The notes under the pieces are model-generated. The model saw only the letters and a program-made list of their open reading frames with translations. It was not told the origin of the DNA and did not search any database. 64,000 bases of DNA from Pyruvatibacter sp. (GTDB lineage Bacteria > Pseudomonadota > Alphaproteobacteria > CGMCC-115125), in the NCBI RefSeq assembly GCF_040219635.1, contig NZ_JAVJSC010000006.1:25750-89749 (forward strand), read 5' to 3'. The translations under genes and the position numbers were made by a program. Below are positions 52,860 to 61,342 of the stretch, one piece after another. Within the stretch, counting starts at the first letter, position 1, and each line of letters starts with the position of its first letter.

Positions 52860-53288
52860 CTAGGCAAATATCTCGAGGAGAATGATCAACAGCACGGCGC
52901 TGGAAATACTTGCCATCATGACGACGCCGGAGGTGCTCAGCATTTTGCGTAACCTTGGTCTCTGCGAGCCCCAGCCGGCCATTGCATCGGCTGGCTCCAC
53001 CGTGTCTCCGCTTTTAGCCAGGTTGAGAAGCACCGCTTGCCCCCGGAGCCCGGTGTCAGCCTGAAAGGCGAAGAGCAGCGACAGCGCCGCAGGGATCAAG
53101 ATAAGGATGAGAGGGATCGGGTGCCAAGGCCGGTCGGCGAAGTGGCCAATGTTCGCGATAACAAGGGCAAGGGTTGCGCCGGTCCCGGCCATAACCCGCC
53201 CGGCGTGGTGAGTCATGATGCTGATCTGCCCTCGCGCGATGTTGAATTGGGCTTCCGAGACAGTCGGTTTCTGGGGCTGGTCAGACAT
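52860..53288 (-). CDS. Three-helix membrane protein, leftward cargo
   Basis: 142 residues. Three hydrophobic segments: about 32-50 (VMAGTGATLALVIANIGHF), 57-76 (IPLILILIPAALSLLFAFQA) and 120-140 (VVMMASISSAVLLIILLEI). The middle is cytosolic. The small-membrane-effector layout recalls proteins in antiphage or lysis-inhibition systems, but no signature allows a name. It is convergent with the fibre cluster and lies at the start of the cargo region. Confidence 0.7.
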   Translation of the reverse strand: MSDQPQKPTVSEAQFNIARGQISIMTHHAGRVMAGTGATLALVIANIGHFADRPWHPIPLILILIPAALSLLFAFQADTGLRGQAVLLNLAKSGDTVEPADAMAGWGSQRPRLRKMLSTSGVVMMASISSAVLLIILLEIFA

Positions 53289-53432
53289 TACGAAACTCCC
53301 GTTGATTTAGACGGGGGCCGGTGTGCGCCAACACACCGAACCGGCAGTATGGAGCTGCCACATCGGGGCCAGCTACGCCCCTTCTGTCCCGCCACCGCGA
53401 TCGCGGCGGGGCCATGTTGAGCGAGTCTGTTG

Positions 53433-54248
53433 ATGGAGTCGATCCACGACCGAAAGCCGGTGAAACCGGCGCGTCCCGCTGCTGCGTATATTGGCGGCAA
53501 AAGAAACCTGTCTGTCCGCCTGGTGAAGCGCATCGAGGCCATTCCTCATGTGTTGTATGCCGAGCCGTTTGTCGGCATGGGCGGCGTTTTCCTCAAGCGT
53601 CTGACCCAGCCCAGGGCCGAGGTGATCAACGATATCAGCAAGGACGTGTCCACGTTCTTTCGCATCCTGCAGCGGCACTATGTGCCCTTCATTGAGATGA
53701 TGCGCTTTCAGCTGACGACGCGCGCTGAGTTCGATCGTCTGCTGAGCACGGACCCCGACACCCTGACCGACCTTGAGCGTGCGGCTCGGTTCTTGTACCT
53801 GCAGCGCACGTCGTTTGGTGGACGTGTTGCCGGGCGCAGCTTCGGCGTGTCGCCGGATCGGCCGGGACGGTTTGATATTACGAAACTCGGCCCGGTTCTC
53901 GATGAGCTGCACACCCGCCTGTCGGGTGTCGTCATTGAATGCCTGCCGTGGGATGCGTTCATCGATCGCTACGACCGGCCGGGCGCGCTGTTTTATCTGG
54001 ACCCGCCCTACTGGGGCGCTGAGGGTGACTATGGCAAGGTATTCGCGCGGGACGACTTTAAACGGCTGGCGGCAAAGCTCGCAGGGCTCAAGGGGCGCTT
54101 CATACTATCCATCAACGACACGCCGGATACGCGCGCGGTCTTCAAGGCATTCAAACAGGAAAAGGTGCGTGTCGCGCGCACGGTGGGCACAAGTCCCAAG
54201 GCCCGCAAGCCGGTCGGAGAGCTGATAGTGTCCAGCATAAAGCGATGA
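53433..54248 (+). CDS. DNA adenine methyltransferase (D12/Dam type)
   Basis: 271 residues from ATG 53433. The SAM-binding motif is YAEPFVGMGGVFLKR, and the catalytic motif is FYLDPPYWGAEGDYG (DPPY). The entrance AAYIGGKRNLSVRLVKRI is typical of the D12 class, which methylates N6 of adenine, often in GATC. The end FKAFKQEKVRVARTVGTSPKARKPVGELIVS is conserved. It may protect phage DNA from host restriction, or pair with the nearby nuclease. Confidence 0.92.
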   Translation: MESIHDRKPVKPARPAAAYIGGKRNLSVRLVKRIEAIPHVLYAEPFVGMGGVFLKRLTQPRAEVINDISKDVSTFFRILQRHYVPFIEMMRFQLTTRAEFDRLLSTDPDTLTDLERAARFLYLQRTSFGGRVAGRSFGVSPDRPGRFDITKLGPVLDELHTRLSGVVIECLPWDAFIDRYDRPGALFYLDPPYWGAEGDYGKVFARDDFKRLAAKLAGLKGRFILSINDTPDTRAVFKAFKQEKVRVARTVGTSPKARKPVGELIVSSIKR

Positions 54249-54488
54249 TCTGAACGCATGTCAGTGTTTTCAATTGGGGATTCTAGCAGTTACGCGTCAT
54301 CGGAGCATTCAGGACGCGTTGTGTTTGTCCGGTGGAGGTTCTTAACAAGCCGTTCTGCAGGCACCGGCGCCCAGAGGCAAACTAGAAACCGCCGCGACCA
54401 CAGACCAAAAGATGTGCCTCCCGACACTGGCGCAATGCGCTCATGTCCCCGCAAAACATGATGGATGAGGGTTGGGGTGTAAGTCATC

Positions 54489-55358
54489 CTAATGAATCAC
54501 GAAGACCTTAGTGCCCAGTGAACCCTTGCTATTTTTGCTTTCTCCCTCGAGGTCTTCAATCAACCCTCCAGCATTTTCTATGTAACGATTGGGATCATAG
54601 ATGACACACCATAACTGTGTGCAATCAGGATGGACCCGATAGTGATCGAGGTCGATGATCAGTTCGTCTCCAACCTTTTTCCCGTGAGACTTATCTCTCA
54701 CCAATTTTGTTTCTATGACAAGTGAGTGCTTTGGGAGAAGGAAGTCCATGCGTGTGCTCGAGCCTGCATAGCTGGGTGTGAATTCTTCTGCCCTAATATC
54801 AGATACCCAAGGTCGAAGAAGTGCATGGAAAAGGTCCTGAATGTCATATTCAGACGAGAAGGAGAGCGCGATTGAATTCTTACGTCTATGCACCAGCGGA
54901 GACATTGCTCGAGGCAATCCGTTGATCAGAACCCGCAACAGGTCCTCAATGGAACTCGGCCGTATTTTCGGTTGCGTACTGCTGGGTAGTGGCGCGTCCT
55001 CTTCAGGCAATGTTCCATTAGGAAGAACCTGACCACCTTGAAAGTATCGGAAGCCGTTCTGCTCAAGAGTTTCGACGACACGCTCACGATCAGTTTCCCA
55101 TTGTTGACGCGCATCATCATCGGAAGGAGTGCAGTCCATAAATTCCTCGAGAACATTTCCCAAGACAGACAGACTGTCGACGTTTTCATCCAGACCGGCT
55201 CTAAAAAGCCACTCCTTCCATTTCGAATTGTGTGAAAGGTCAGGTGGGTCTCCTGGAGCTCCTGACGACTGAAAGAGTGCGTCGAGCGTCGCATGTGAAC
55301 CTGTAAGGATTTCTCCCACCACTGCGCATAGCGCTCTAGACAATCTGATGTTGCTCAT
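54489..55358 (-). CDS. PD-(D/E)xK nuclease of DpnII/MboI-like type
   Basis: 289 residues. The C-terminal domain has SSTRMDFLLPKHSLVIETKLVRD, a D-x(n)-E-x-K catalytic core. DLFHALLRPWVSDIRAEEFTPSYAGS comes before it and IIDLDHYRVHPDCTQLWCVIYDPNRYIENAGGLIEDLEG after. These are hallmarks, as I recall them, of the DpnII-MboI-like REase domain. The N-terminal 150 residues are unrecognised. It lies tail-to-tail with the Dam-type gene, and its lower G+C suggests foreign origin. Confidence 0.78.
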   Translation of the reverse strand: MSNIRLSRALCAVVGEILTGSHATLDALFQSSGAPGDPPDLSHNSKWKEWLFRAGLDENVDSLSVLGNVLEEFMDCTPSDDDARQQWETDRERVVETLEQNGFRYFQGGQVLPNGTLPEEDAPLPSSTQPKIRPSSIEDLLRVLINGLPRAMSPLVHRRKNSIALSFSSEYDIQDLFHALLRPWVSDIRAEEFTPSYAGSSTRMDFLLPKHSLVIETKLVRDKSHGKKVGDELIIDLDHYRVHPDCTQLWCVIYDPNRYIENAGGLIEDLEGESKNSKGSLGTKVFVIH

Positions 55359-55564
55359 ATCAACTTTCTAGCAATCTTTTGATTGGGTGATAGGCTAGCA
55401 AATAGGCTGAAGAATGCCGGTCGAGCGCCAGCCAGAACACTCCCGGGCGGCTGGGAACTTCTCTGAGGTTTTGCTGCCAGTAGGACCATATCCATGTCCA
55501 ATTCTCGATCATTCAATATGAGTCGGTCGCCGGGGTCCGCCATTGGCGGGAATTCTTGTTCGTT

Positions 55565-55867
55565 TTAGTTGGGTATCTTGATGCTAACCCAATGGGACTT
55601 CGCCTCCCGGCCGCGACCCGCTGCAATCATCTCGCTATTGGTGGGCACACGGTCGGGGCTGAACTTTTCGACGAACCGCATCATCCGCTCTGGCGATGCA
55701 AAATAGAAGCTTATGCGCTGCTCCAGCACGTGGGTGAATCCAAAGCTGGCATCCGCCTCCTCGGCCATCTGAGCGACGGCAATGATCGGCGCGTCGAATG
55801 TCAGCCGGCAGGGGAAAGTCAGGTCCGCCAGCTGTCGCCTGCGCTGATAGTCCTTGTTGGTGCCCAT
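55565..55867 (-). CDS. Small cargo protein, unknown
   Basis: 100 residues, MGTNKDYQRRRQLADLTFPCRLTFDAPIIAV..., with an alpha-beta pattern (FYFASPERMMRFVEKFSPDRVP) and a basic end. No family is recognised. It is separated by about 200 bases from the nuclease gene and is transcribed in the same direction. The flanking gaps (55359-55564 and 55868-56127) hold no gene that I can support. Confidence 0.65.
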   Translation of the reverse strand: MGTNKDYQRRRQLADLTFPCRLTFDAPIIAVAQMAEEADASFGFTHVLEQRISFYFASPERMMRFVEKFSPDRVPTNSEMIAAGRGREAKSHWVSIKIPN

Positions 55868-56127
55868 GAACTGCTAAGCTCTCGGCGGCGAGTTGTGGCG
55901 CCTCAAACAGTGATTGAATGGTATTCCAGCGGCGCCTGGCGAGGCCGCATCGGGGTGCCCCGTCCCCTCCGTGAGGGCTGGGCTGTTTGCCCTGTCCACC
56001 GGGGCCGTATGACAGACCGCGGCCACTTCGGTCTGCGAATGTTAATCCAAAGTCGATCATGTGCAAGACTTGCGTGGCCACAATCTCAATTGCGCTCGAA
56101 TATTGAAATTTCAGGAGATAACCCTCG

Positions 56128-56931
56128 ATGGCAGAGAATGATGATGAGCACGAAGGTGGCCGTGACGACAAAATACGCGCAGTTATTGGCGCTGGCTCCG
56201 ACATAGCCGGCACCGCAGTTGGCGGCGCACTTGGGTTTCTGGCCGCAGGCCCAGTTGGTGCCGCATTAGGCGGAGCTGGAGGCACATTGGCTGCTCACGC
56301 GTTGCGCGGGCTTGGTGAAGAAGTAGCCGAAAGAGTGTTAGGATCTCGCGAAAAAGTTCGGGTGGGTGGTGCTCTTGCAATTGCCGCATCGAAAATTCAA
56401 GGCCGACTAAATCATGGCGAAAGCCTTCGGCAAGACGGGTTCTTTCAGCCGACGCGCAATGGTCGTAGCGATGCCGACGAAGTTGCGGAAAGCGTGCTGT
56501 TGAAATGTCAGCGGGAGGCTGAAGAACAAAAAATTCCCTACATGGCTTTCCTGATCGCGAATCTCGCATTCGAACCTGAAATCAGCACGGGGCTTGCCCA
56601 CCAGATTGTTAAGACGGCGGAACAGTTGACGTATCGACAGCTGTGCATTCTAAAAATCGCGGCGTTGAACAGCCAATATGGCTTGAGGCAAAGCGACTAT
56701 CGGGGACACGGGAATTTCGAGAAAGCGCTCTATGAACTCCTGTATGAGTGTATCGACCTCTACAGTCGGTCACTGATTAGTTTCAATGGAGAGGCGGCCT
56801 TTGGCCCAACAGACGTCAAGCCGGGAAGCATGACAACCCAGGGCATTGGGCAAGACCTGTTCAATCAAATGGGCCTTGCCACGATACCACAGACCGACCT
56901 CGATCCAATTATCGTCGAGCTCTCCAAATGA
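56128..56931 (+). CDS. Glycine-zipper cargo protein, unknown
   Basis: 267 residues, preceded by AGGAGATAACC. After a charged start there is a strongly glycine/alanine-rich membrane-active stretch at about residues 18-60 (GTAVGGALGFLAAGPVGAALGGAGGTLAA), like glycine-zipper helices. The rest is soluble and helical, with EVAESVLLKCQREAEEQKIPYMAFLIANLAF and AEQLTYRQLCILKIAAL. It is the last gene before the right-end sites. The layout would suit a membrane-perturbing defence effector, by analogy only. Confidence 0.72.
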   Translation: MAENDDEHEGGRDDKIRAVIGAGSDIAGTAVGGALGFLAAGPVGAALGGAGGTLAAHALRGLGEEVAERVLGSREKVRVGGALAIAASKIQGRLNHGESLRQDGFFQPTRNGRSDADEVAESVLLKCQREAEEQKIPYMAFLIANLAFEPEISTGLAHQIVKTAEQLTYRQLCILKIAALNSQYGLRQSDYRGHGNFEKALYELLYECIDLYSRSLISFNGEAAFGPTDVKPGSMTTQGIGQDLFNQMGLATIPQTDLDPIIVELSK

Positions 56932-57004
56932 TCTCGTCCACGAAAATTGTCCAGGTAGTCTGTGGTGGTCCAACCGTTGAGTGACGTTTTCCACAGATCT
57001 CAAA

Positions 57005-57093
57005 AGCGCGATCTATGTTGCGCGGCTACGCAAACTAACTGGCGCGCTACAGCGCGCCATTTAGATTGCGCCGGCGCGCCTCATAGATAGCGT
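57005..57093 (-). promoter_or_regulatory. Right-end array of four putative transposase-binding sites
   Basis: Four 19-base sites in one orientation start at 57005, 57027, 57053 and 57075, spaced 22, 26 and 22 bases. Read on the reverse strand they are ACGCTATCTATGAGGCGCG, GCGCAATCTAAATGGCGCG, GCGCCAGTTAGTTTGCGTA and GCGCAACATAGATCGCGCT. They match the left-end sites in inverse orientation. The regular spacing by two helical turns resembles the R sites of Mu and marks the right end of the prophage close by. Confidence 0.75.
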
Positions 57094-57131
57094 TTTTGAA
57101 ATCCGTGGAATACTCCTGTTGAATACTCAGT

Positions 57132-57476
57132 ATGAGCCAAAAAAGAACGGCAGTAGCATTTACCCGTCAGATTCTTGAGGCATATCGGAATGCTGCTATC
57201 CAGAATGCGGACGCGCTGGCGAATGAGGCCCGTCTGCTTTTGGACCACGGCCACTTTTCGCGTGCGTACTTCTTGGGTGTAGCGGCCATTGAAGAGATCA
57301 GAAAAGCAACAATTGCCCACACCAGCCAAGGGCGCAATCTAGACGCACCCAACGTCCAAAAACCTGTGGCAGAAGAGTTTCGGGATCACCATACGAAAAT
57401 TACCAACGCGCTGATTGCGCCACTCTTGGTGATGTCTCCAGAGGACATACGACAGCGTGACAGGAATAGCATATGA
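57132..57476 (+). CDS. AbiV-type HEPN protein
   Basis: 114 residues. Its core EAYRNAAIQNADALANEARLLLDHGHFSRAYFLGVAAIEEIRKA matches the AbiV HEPN fold, known from abortive infection in Lactococcus. It is shorter than AbiV (about 200 residues). Its start lies within about 40 bases of the phage end sites, so it is probably just outside, or at the very edge of, the prophage. It overlaps the next gene by four bases, suggesting translational coupling. Confidence 0.8.
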   Translation: MSQKRTAVAFTRQILEAYRNAAIQNADALANEARLLLDHGHFSRAYFLGVAAIEEIRKATIAHTSQGRNLDAPNVQKPVAEEFRDHHTKITNALIAPLLVMSPEDIRQRDRNSI

Positions 57477-58599
57477 CCGCCACAGATTGGACGCCGGTCT
57501 TCGTCCTACCGAATATTCCGCTGGAAGCTGCCATCGGCTGTGAGATCGCGGCGCTCGCGCCCGCGAATGACCCTCGCGTTACGGCCCTCAAGAAGGCGCA
57601 TCCCTCGTTCAGACGATTCCTCAACCGCTTCGCGGATAATTTCGGAGAGAAGTTCGAGCCCTCGGTCTTGCTCCTGAACAAGGATGCGCCGCCGAACTTT
57701 CGCGACATCACGGCTCTTGCCAGCTTCCGTGATCTCATCGCGCTCGCCACGATCACCCATGGCCGGGCGTTGCAACTCATACACCCCCTGGGCATCGCGT
57801 GCTTTTCGGCGAGGCTTTCGCGATCTATCCGTGGATGCTCGACCGACACTACGAGGACGTGATTGGCAGCACACCGGCGATACTCGGCATGCATAAGCTT
57901 TCCCGGTTCAAAGGCCAATCGTCGCCAACCCTGTTTCGAACATCAATCGGAAAAAACGACATCGATCAACCACTCCTTGCCGAACTCATGGCGCGTTGGC
58001 GTCGGCGCTACGAAATGGATGAACCCGCCTGGGAGAATGTCGCTCTGATGCGCTCGCTCAACATGGCGTATCACGCCTCGCTCCTGCCCGCCGGGACGGA
58101 GACGACGTTCTACGACGTCGGGCGGGTCGTTTCCCTCTGGGTCAGCGCTTTCGAGATTCTCGTGCATCCAGGCAAAAACGGCCGGGCCAACCGCGACAAA
58201 GTGATCAAGATGATTGAGCGGACGTGCTGGGCAAAGGCGGAGAGCGGCCAACTCGTGTATGACCCGGGCGAAACGACCAAGGAGAAGCGCACGCTGGCGT
58301 CCTGGCTCTGCCAGATGCTCTACGATTGCCGAAACGACTTCCTGCACGGCAATCACGTCGAGCGCAGCAAACTCGTTCTTCCCACGCCGCAGCGGACGAT
58401 CTTCGAATATGCCGCACCGCTCTACCGCATCGCACTGACCGCGTTTCTTCCGCTCACGTACCAAGTTGCGATACCATCGGCCGACGACCCACACGCATTC
58501 GCTGCCTGGACCAACGATCCCATGGGCTTCATGAGACCGCAGAAAACGACGGAGGAGGCCCTTCTGACCGCGACGCACCCGCCAGCAAGCCTGACCTGA
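57473..58599 (+). pseudogene. HEPN-domain protein gene broken by a frameshift
   Basis: Two overlapping frames form one protein of about 375 residues: the first runs MTATDWTPVFVLPNIPLEAA ... THGRALQLIH, then the reading continues one base shifted as PGHRVLFGEAFAIYPWMLD. The change point coincides with a run of five C at 57784-57788. The C-terminal part has SLWVSAFEILVHPGKNG and MLYDCRNDFLHGNHV, with the R-x4-H motif of HEPN RNases. It is coupled to the AbiV-like gene, so a two-protein defence unit is plausible. It may be inactivated, or the shift may be a sequence error or programmed slip. Confidence 0.75.
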
Positions 58600-58705
58600 G
58601 ACCTAACTTTCATCCGGTTGGCGGCTGAGTCCTTTGATCATCCAAGCCTGCTCAGCTTAGTGATGCAAAGGGGAGAGCACCTTTTTCTGCAGCCGCTTAA
58701 ATCAA

Positions 58706-60076
58706 CTAGTCCGCCGCGCGCACCTGAATCTGCGTCGGGCGGGTTCCGCCTGGGCCATACAGATTGACCCTGAGGCTTGAGATCGCGTGAACCAACGCAT
58801 TGGGGGCCACGCGCTGGTGGCCGGTCCAGGTGATGTTGGGAAACCGGTCCAGCATGCGCTCGTAGGAAAGCCGTAGCTGCATCTGTGCCACGCGGCTGCC
58901 CAGGCATTTGTGCACGCCGTGGCCGAACGCCAGATGCTTGTCCACATTGTCGCGCATCATGTCGAAGGTATCCGGGTTGGGAAACACCTCCGGGTCGCGG
59001 TTGGCAGCGCCATACCACAGCACCACTTTTTCGTCCTTCGCTATGCGCTGGCCGTTGAGTTCGGTTTCCTGAACCGCAGTGCGGCGCATGTGGCGCACGG
59101 GGGAAATCATCCGCAGTGCTTCCTGCGACATGCGCGGGATCAGCGCCGGGTCATCCAGCACCATCTGCCGCTGATCGGGAAACTCGGTCATCAACCGGAT
59201 AGTGCCCGACAGCGAATTGCGGCTGGTGTCGTTGCCGGCAAAAATAATCAGCAGCCATGAGCCGTCCAGAAACTCCTGGGGCAATTCCTCGCCGTCGAGC
59301 TTGGTGTGGGCGATGGCCGTCAGCAGATCTTCGCGCGGGTTGGCGCGCCGGTCCGCCATGATGCGCTCGCCATACGCAAACATTTCCTCCACCGCCTTGA
59401 AGAAGCGGAACGGAAACAGCGGCTGTTTCAAAATCACCTGCCACGGGTTGGTCAGATACTGGCTGGCCAATTCAAGGTAATGCATCCAGTACTGGATCTT
59501 GGGGCGGTCTTCCTCGTCCACCCCCAGCATTTCGCACAGCGTGTAGAGCGGCAACTGCTCTGAGAATATCGGCACCATATCCACTTCGGGGCCCTGGGCT
59601 TCCATGTCGTCCAGCAGCGCATCCACTTTGGCGGCCACCTTGTCGCGCAATGTTGCAACATAGGCGGGCGAGAAAAAGTCCATCTGCTGAATGCGCATCT
59701 CCATGTGGCGCGGTGCATCCAGATTGATGAGCGCGTTGAGCGCTGCGGACACCAGCTTTTCAGGCTTCCATTTGTCCTTGGGGGCCACACCCAAATTGAT
59801 GCTGCCGCGCTCCGACGAAAACACGTCCGGCGCAAGCTCAACCGCCTTGAGGTCTGCATAACGACTTACCGACCAGAACCCGTCGCCGCCCTTGCGCACG
59901 CCGGACCACATGACGGGCGCCGTCTCGCGCATCTGTGTGTAAAAATCATGCGGATGACCGCCGGTCCACGAGGCCGGGTTCCACAGCTCAAAGCCCTGGA
60001 GTTCAGGATAAACCGCATCGAAAGTCGGCCGCGCCTTGCCGGTGTCCGTCAGAATGTCGTCGCTAACAAGTCTCAT
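58706..60076 (-). CDS. Cytochrome P450 monooxygenase
   Basis: 456 residues. The haem-binding loop is LAFGHGVHKCLGSRVA with the axial Cys. The I helix has LLIIFAGNDTSRNSLS with the oxygen-activating acid/Thr region. ExxR is in EALRMISPVRHMRR. It is soluble and bacterial class I in type, needing ferredoxin and reductase not encoded here. Overall it recalls P450s oxidising alkyl or sterol side chains. It lies next to the divergent-from-repeat-protein LysR gene on the same strand, which may control it. Confidence 0.94.
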   Translation of the reverse strand: MRLVSDDILTDTGKARPTFDAVYPELQGFELWNPASWTGGHPHDFYTQMRETAPVMWSGVRKGGDGFWSVSRYADLKAVELAPDVFSSERGSINLGVAPKDKWKPEKLVSAALNALINLDAPRHMEMRIQQMDFFSPAYVATLRDKVAAKVDALLDDMEAQGPEVDMVPIFSEQLPLYTLCEMLGVDEEDRPKIQYWMHYLELASQYLTNPWQVILKQPLFPFRFFKAVEEMFAYGERIMADRRANPREDLLTAIAHTKLDGEELPQEFLDGSWLLIIFAGNDTSRNSLSGTIRLMTEFPDQRQMVLDDPALIPRMSQEALRMISPVRHMRRTAVQETELNGQRIAKDEKVVLWYGAANRDPEVFPNPDTFDMMRDNVDKHLAFGHGVHKCLGSRVAQMQLRLSYERMLDRFPNITWTGHQRVAPNALVHAISSLRVNLYGPGGTRPTQIQVRAAD

Positions 60077-60260
60077 GCTGTGTGTCGCCCGCCTGTGTGT
60101 CGCCCTCTATGGGCTTTCGGGTTGCGCGTGATGTGATGCGCTTTCACCTTGCTTTTTAGCACGTGACACATGGTGCGGCATAGGCCGGGGCACAGGGCGG
60201 GGCCGGACGGGCGGGGCCGGACAGGCGACTGTTCCCGGATCAGGTTGCCTTGTGTGGGCT

Positions 60261-61181
60261 TTATTTTGTGTCCGCGGCTTTTGTTTTGGCAAAGATCGAG
60301 AGGATTTGTGTGCGCAGCCATGTGTGCGCCGGGTCATCGTCATGGTCCTCGTGCCACACCAGGTACCATTGGTGCATTGGGCGGTCGAGCGGCAGGCTGA
60401 ATATCTTGAGGCCCATCCGGTCCGCGAATGTCTCTGCCATGCGCCGTGACAGGGCGCCGGCAAGGTCGGTGGTGGCCACAATGTAAGGGATGGACCACAG
60501 CCGCGACACGATGGCGATAAACCGTCGCTTCACGTTGCGGGCTTGCAGTTCGTGTTCGAGGTGGGTCAGCGCACGCAACTGGGGTGCGATGGTAATCAGC
60601 CCCACTTTCTCCATGTCCTCCAGCGTGAATTCATCGCGGTCGCCATAAACCGGGTGGTCGGCACGCACGACGATGCAGGCCTCATCGTCAATCAGATAGG
60701 CCGTCCTGAGTTTGTCGGCATGCTGTGCAAACACCGACAGCCCCATGTCGATGTTCTTGTCGAGAAGCTCCTGGTCGAAGTCGATCCCCCAAAGTGGCTT
60801 CACGTCATAGGTGATGCCCGGGCTTTGATCCATCGTCTGCTGCAACAGCCTGTTGAGGATCAACGGCTCGGCGGCATCAGGCACCACGATTGAAAAGTTG
60901 CGGGTGCTCTTTGCCGGGTCAAACGGCTCCACCGCCGCTATGCCCTTGTCGATGGACAGCAGCGCTTCATGAATGATCGGCGCGAGGCGCGTCGCCTCTT
61001 CGGTGGGCACGAACCGGTTGCCGACGCGCTCAAACAACGGGTCGTCCAAATGGTCGCGCAGGCGCTTGAGCGCATTGCTCACGGCGGGCTGGGTCAGCCC
61101 CAGCTTCCTGGCCGCCGGGGTGATGCCGCCAGCCTCATACACGGCATCGAAGATCTGCAGCAGATTGAGATCAAGCTTCAT
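60261..61181 (-). CDS. LysR-family transcriptional regulator
   Basis: 306 residues. The N-terminal winged helix is MKLDLNLLQIFDAVYEAGGITPAARKLGLTQPAVSNALKRLRDHLDDPLFER. The substrate-binding part follows (FSIVVPDAAEPLILNRLLQQ). The pattern with DLNLLQIFDAVY and FVPTEEATRLAPII is close to the NodD/LinR/PcpR-type group that responds to aromatic or chlorinated compounds. Likely targets are the P450 gene or the 160-base region before the divergent surface-protein gene. The 184-base gap to the P450 holds a tandem GGGCGGGGCCGGAC pair. Confidence 0.93.
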   Translation of the reverse strand: MKLDLNLLQIFDAVYEAGGITPAARKLGLTQPAVSNALKRLRDHLDDPLFERVGNRFVPTEEATRLAPIIHEALLSIDKGIAAVEPFDPAKSTRNFSIVVPDAAEPLILNRLLQQTMDQSPGITYDVKPLWGIDFDQELLDKNIDMGLSVFAQHADKLRTAYLIDDEACIVVRADHPVYGDRDEFTLEDMEKVGLITIAPQLRALTHLEHELQARNVKRRFIAIVSRLWSIPYIVATTDLAGALSRRMAETFADRMGLKIFSLPLDRPMHQWYLVWHEDHDDDPAHTWLRTQILSIFAKTKAADTK

Positions 61182-61342
61182 TGTTGTCTCCGGTCATTCA
61201 TCCCTTGAATGACTCATATCGCAACTTTGAATTTCCCACCACCCGGCGCAACCGCTTAGGTACCCATTAACAAGGAGTTAAGGCGCATCAGGGGGTTTGT
61301 GTGCCGGCTCCAAGGCGTGTGAGTGGCTGGGGTATCACTGTG

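Larger units (their letters stand above)
17040..57130. mobile_element. Mu-like transposable prophage, about 40 kb
   Basis: The element has the Mu order: leftward repressor, then Ner, DDE transposase, ATPase, small early genes, GemA, Mor-type activator, lysis, terminase gp27/28, portal gp29, MuF gp30, protease/scaffold, capsid, DUF1320, virion morphogenesis, tail tube, frameshifted tail chaperones, tape measure and fibre. Absence of sheath genes and a long tape measure (1707 residues) suggest a siphovirus tail, as in D3112/B3-type phages. Similar 19-base sites lie near both ends in inverted orientation. All core genes look intact. The ends given are approximate; left is within 17033-17085 and right within 57094-57131. 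Confidence 0.93.

Noticed and set aside
54249..54488. Short frames between the Dam-type and nuclease genes
   Set aside because: No ribosome site, no recognisable sequence; treated as a convergent intergenic gap.
55556..56206. 216-codon forward frame overlapping the small cargo gene and the glycine-zipper gene
   Set aside because: It overlaps two better frames and lacks a plausible ribosome site; the sequence is Arg/Pro-rich shadow type.
17063..57108. CGTGG at both ends as a 5-base target duplication
   Set aside because: It would give termini without the TG...CA ends usual for Mu-like phages, and several 5-base matches are expected by chance between the two regions.
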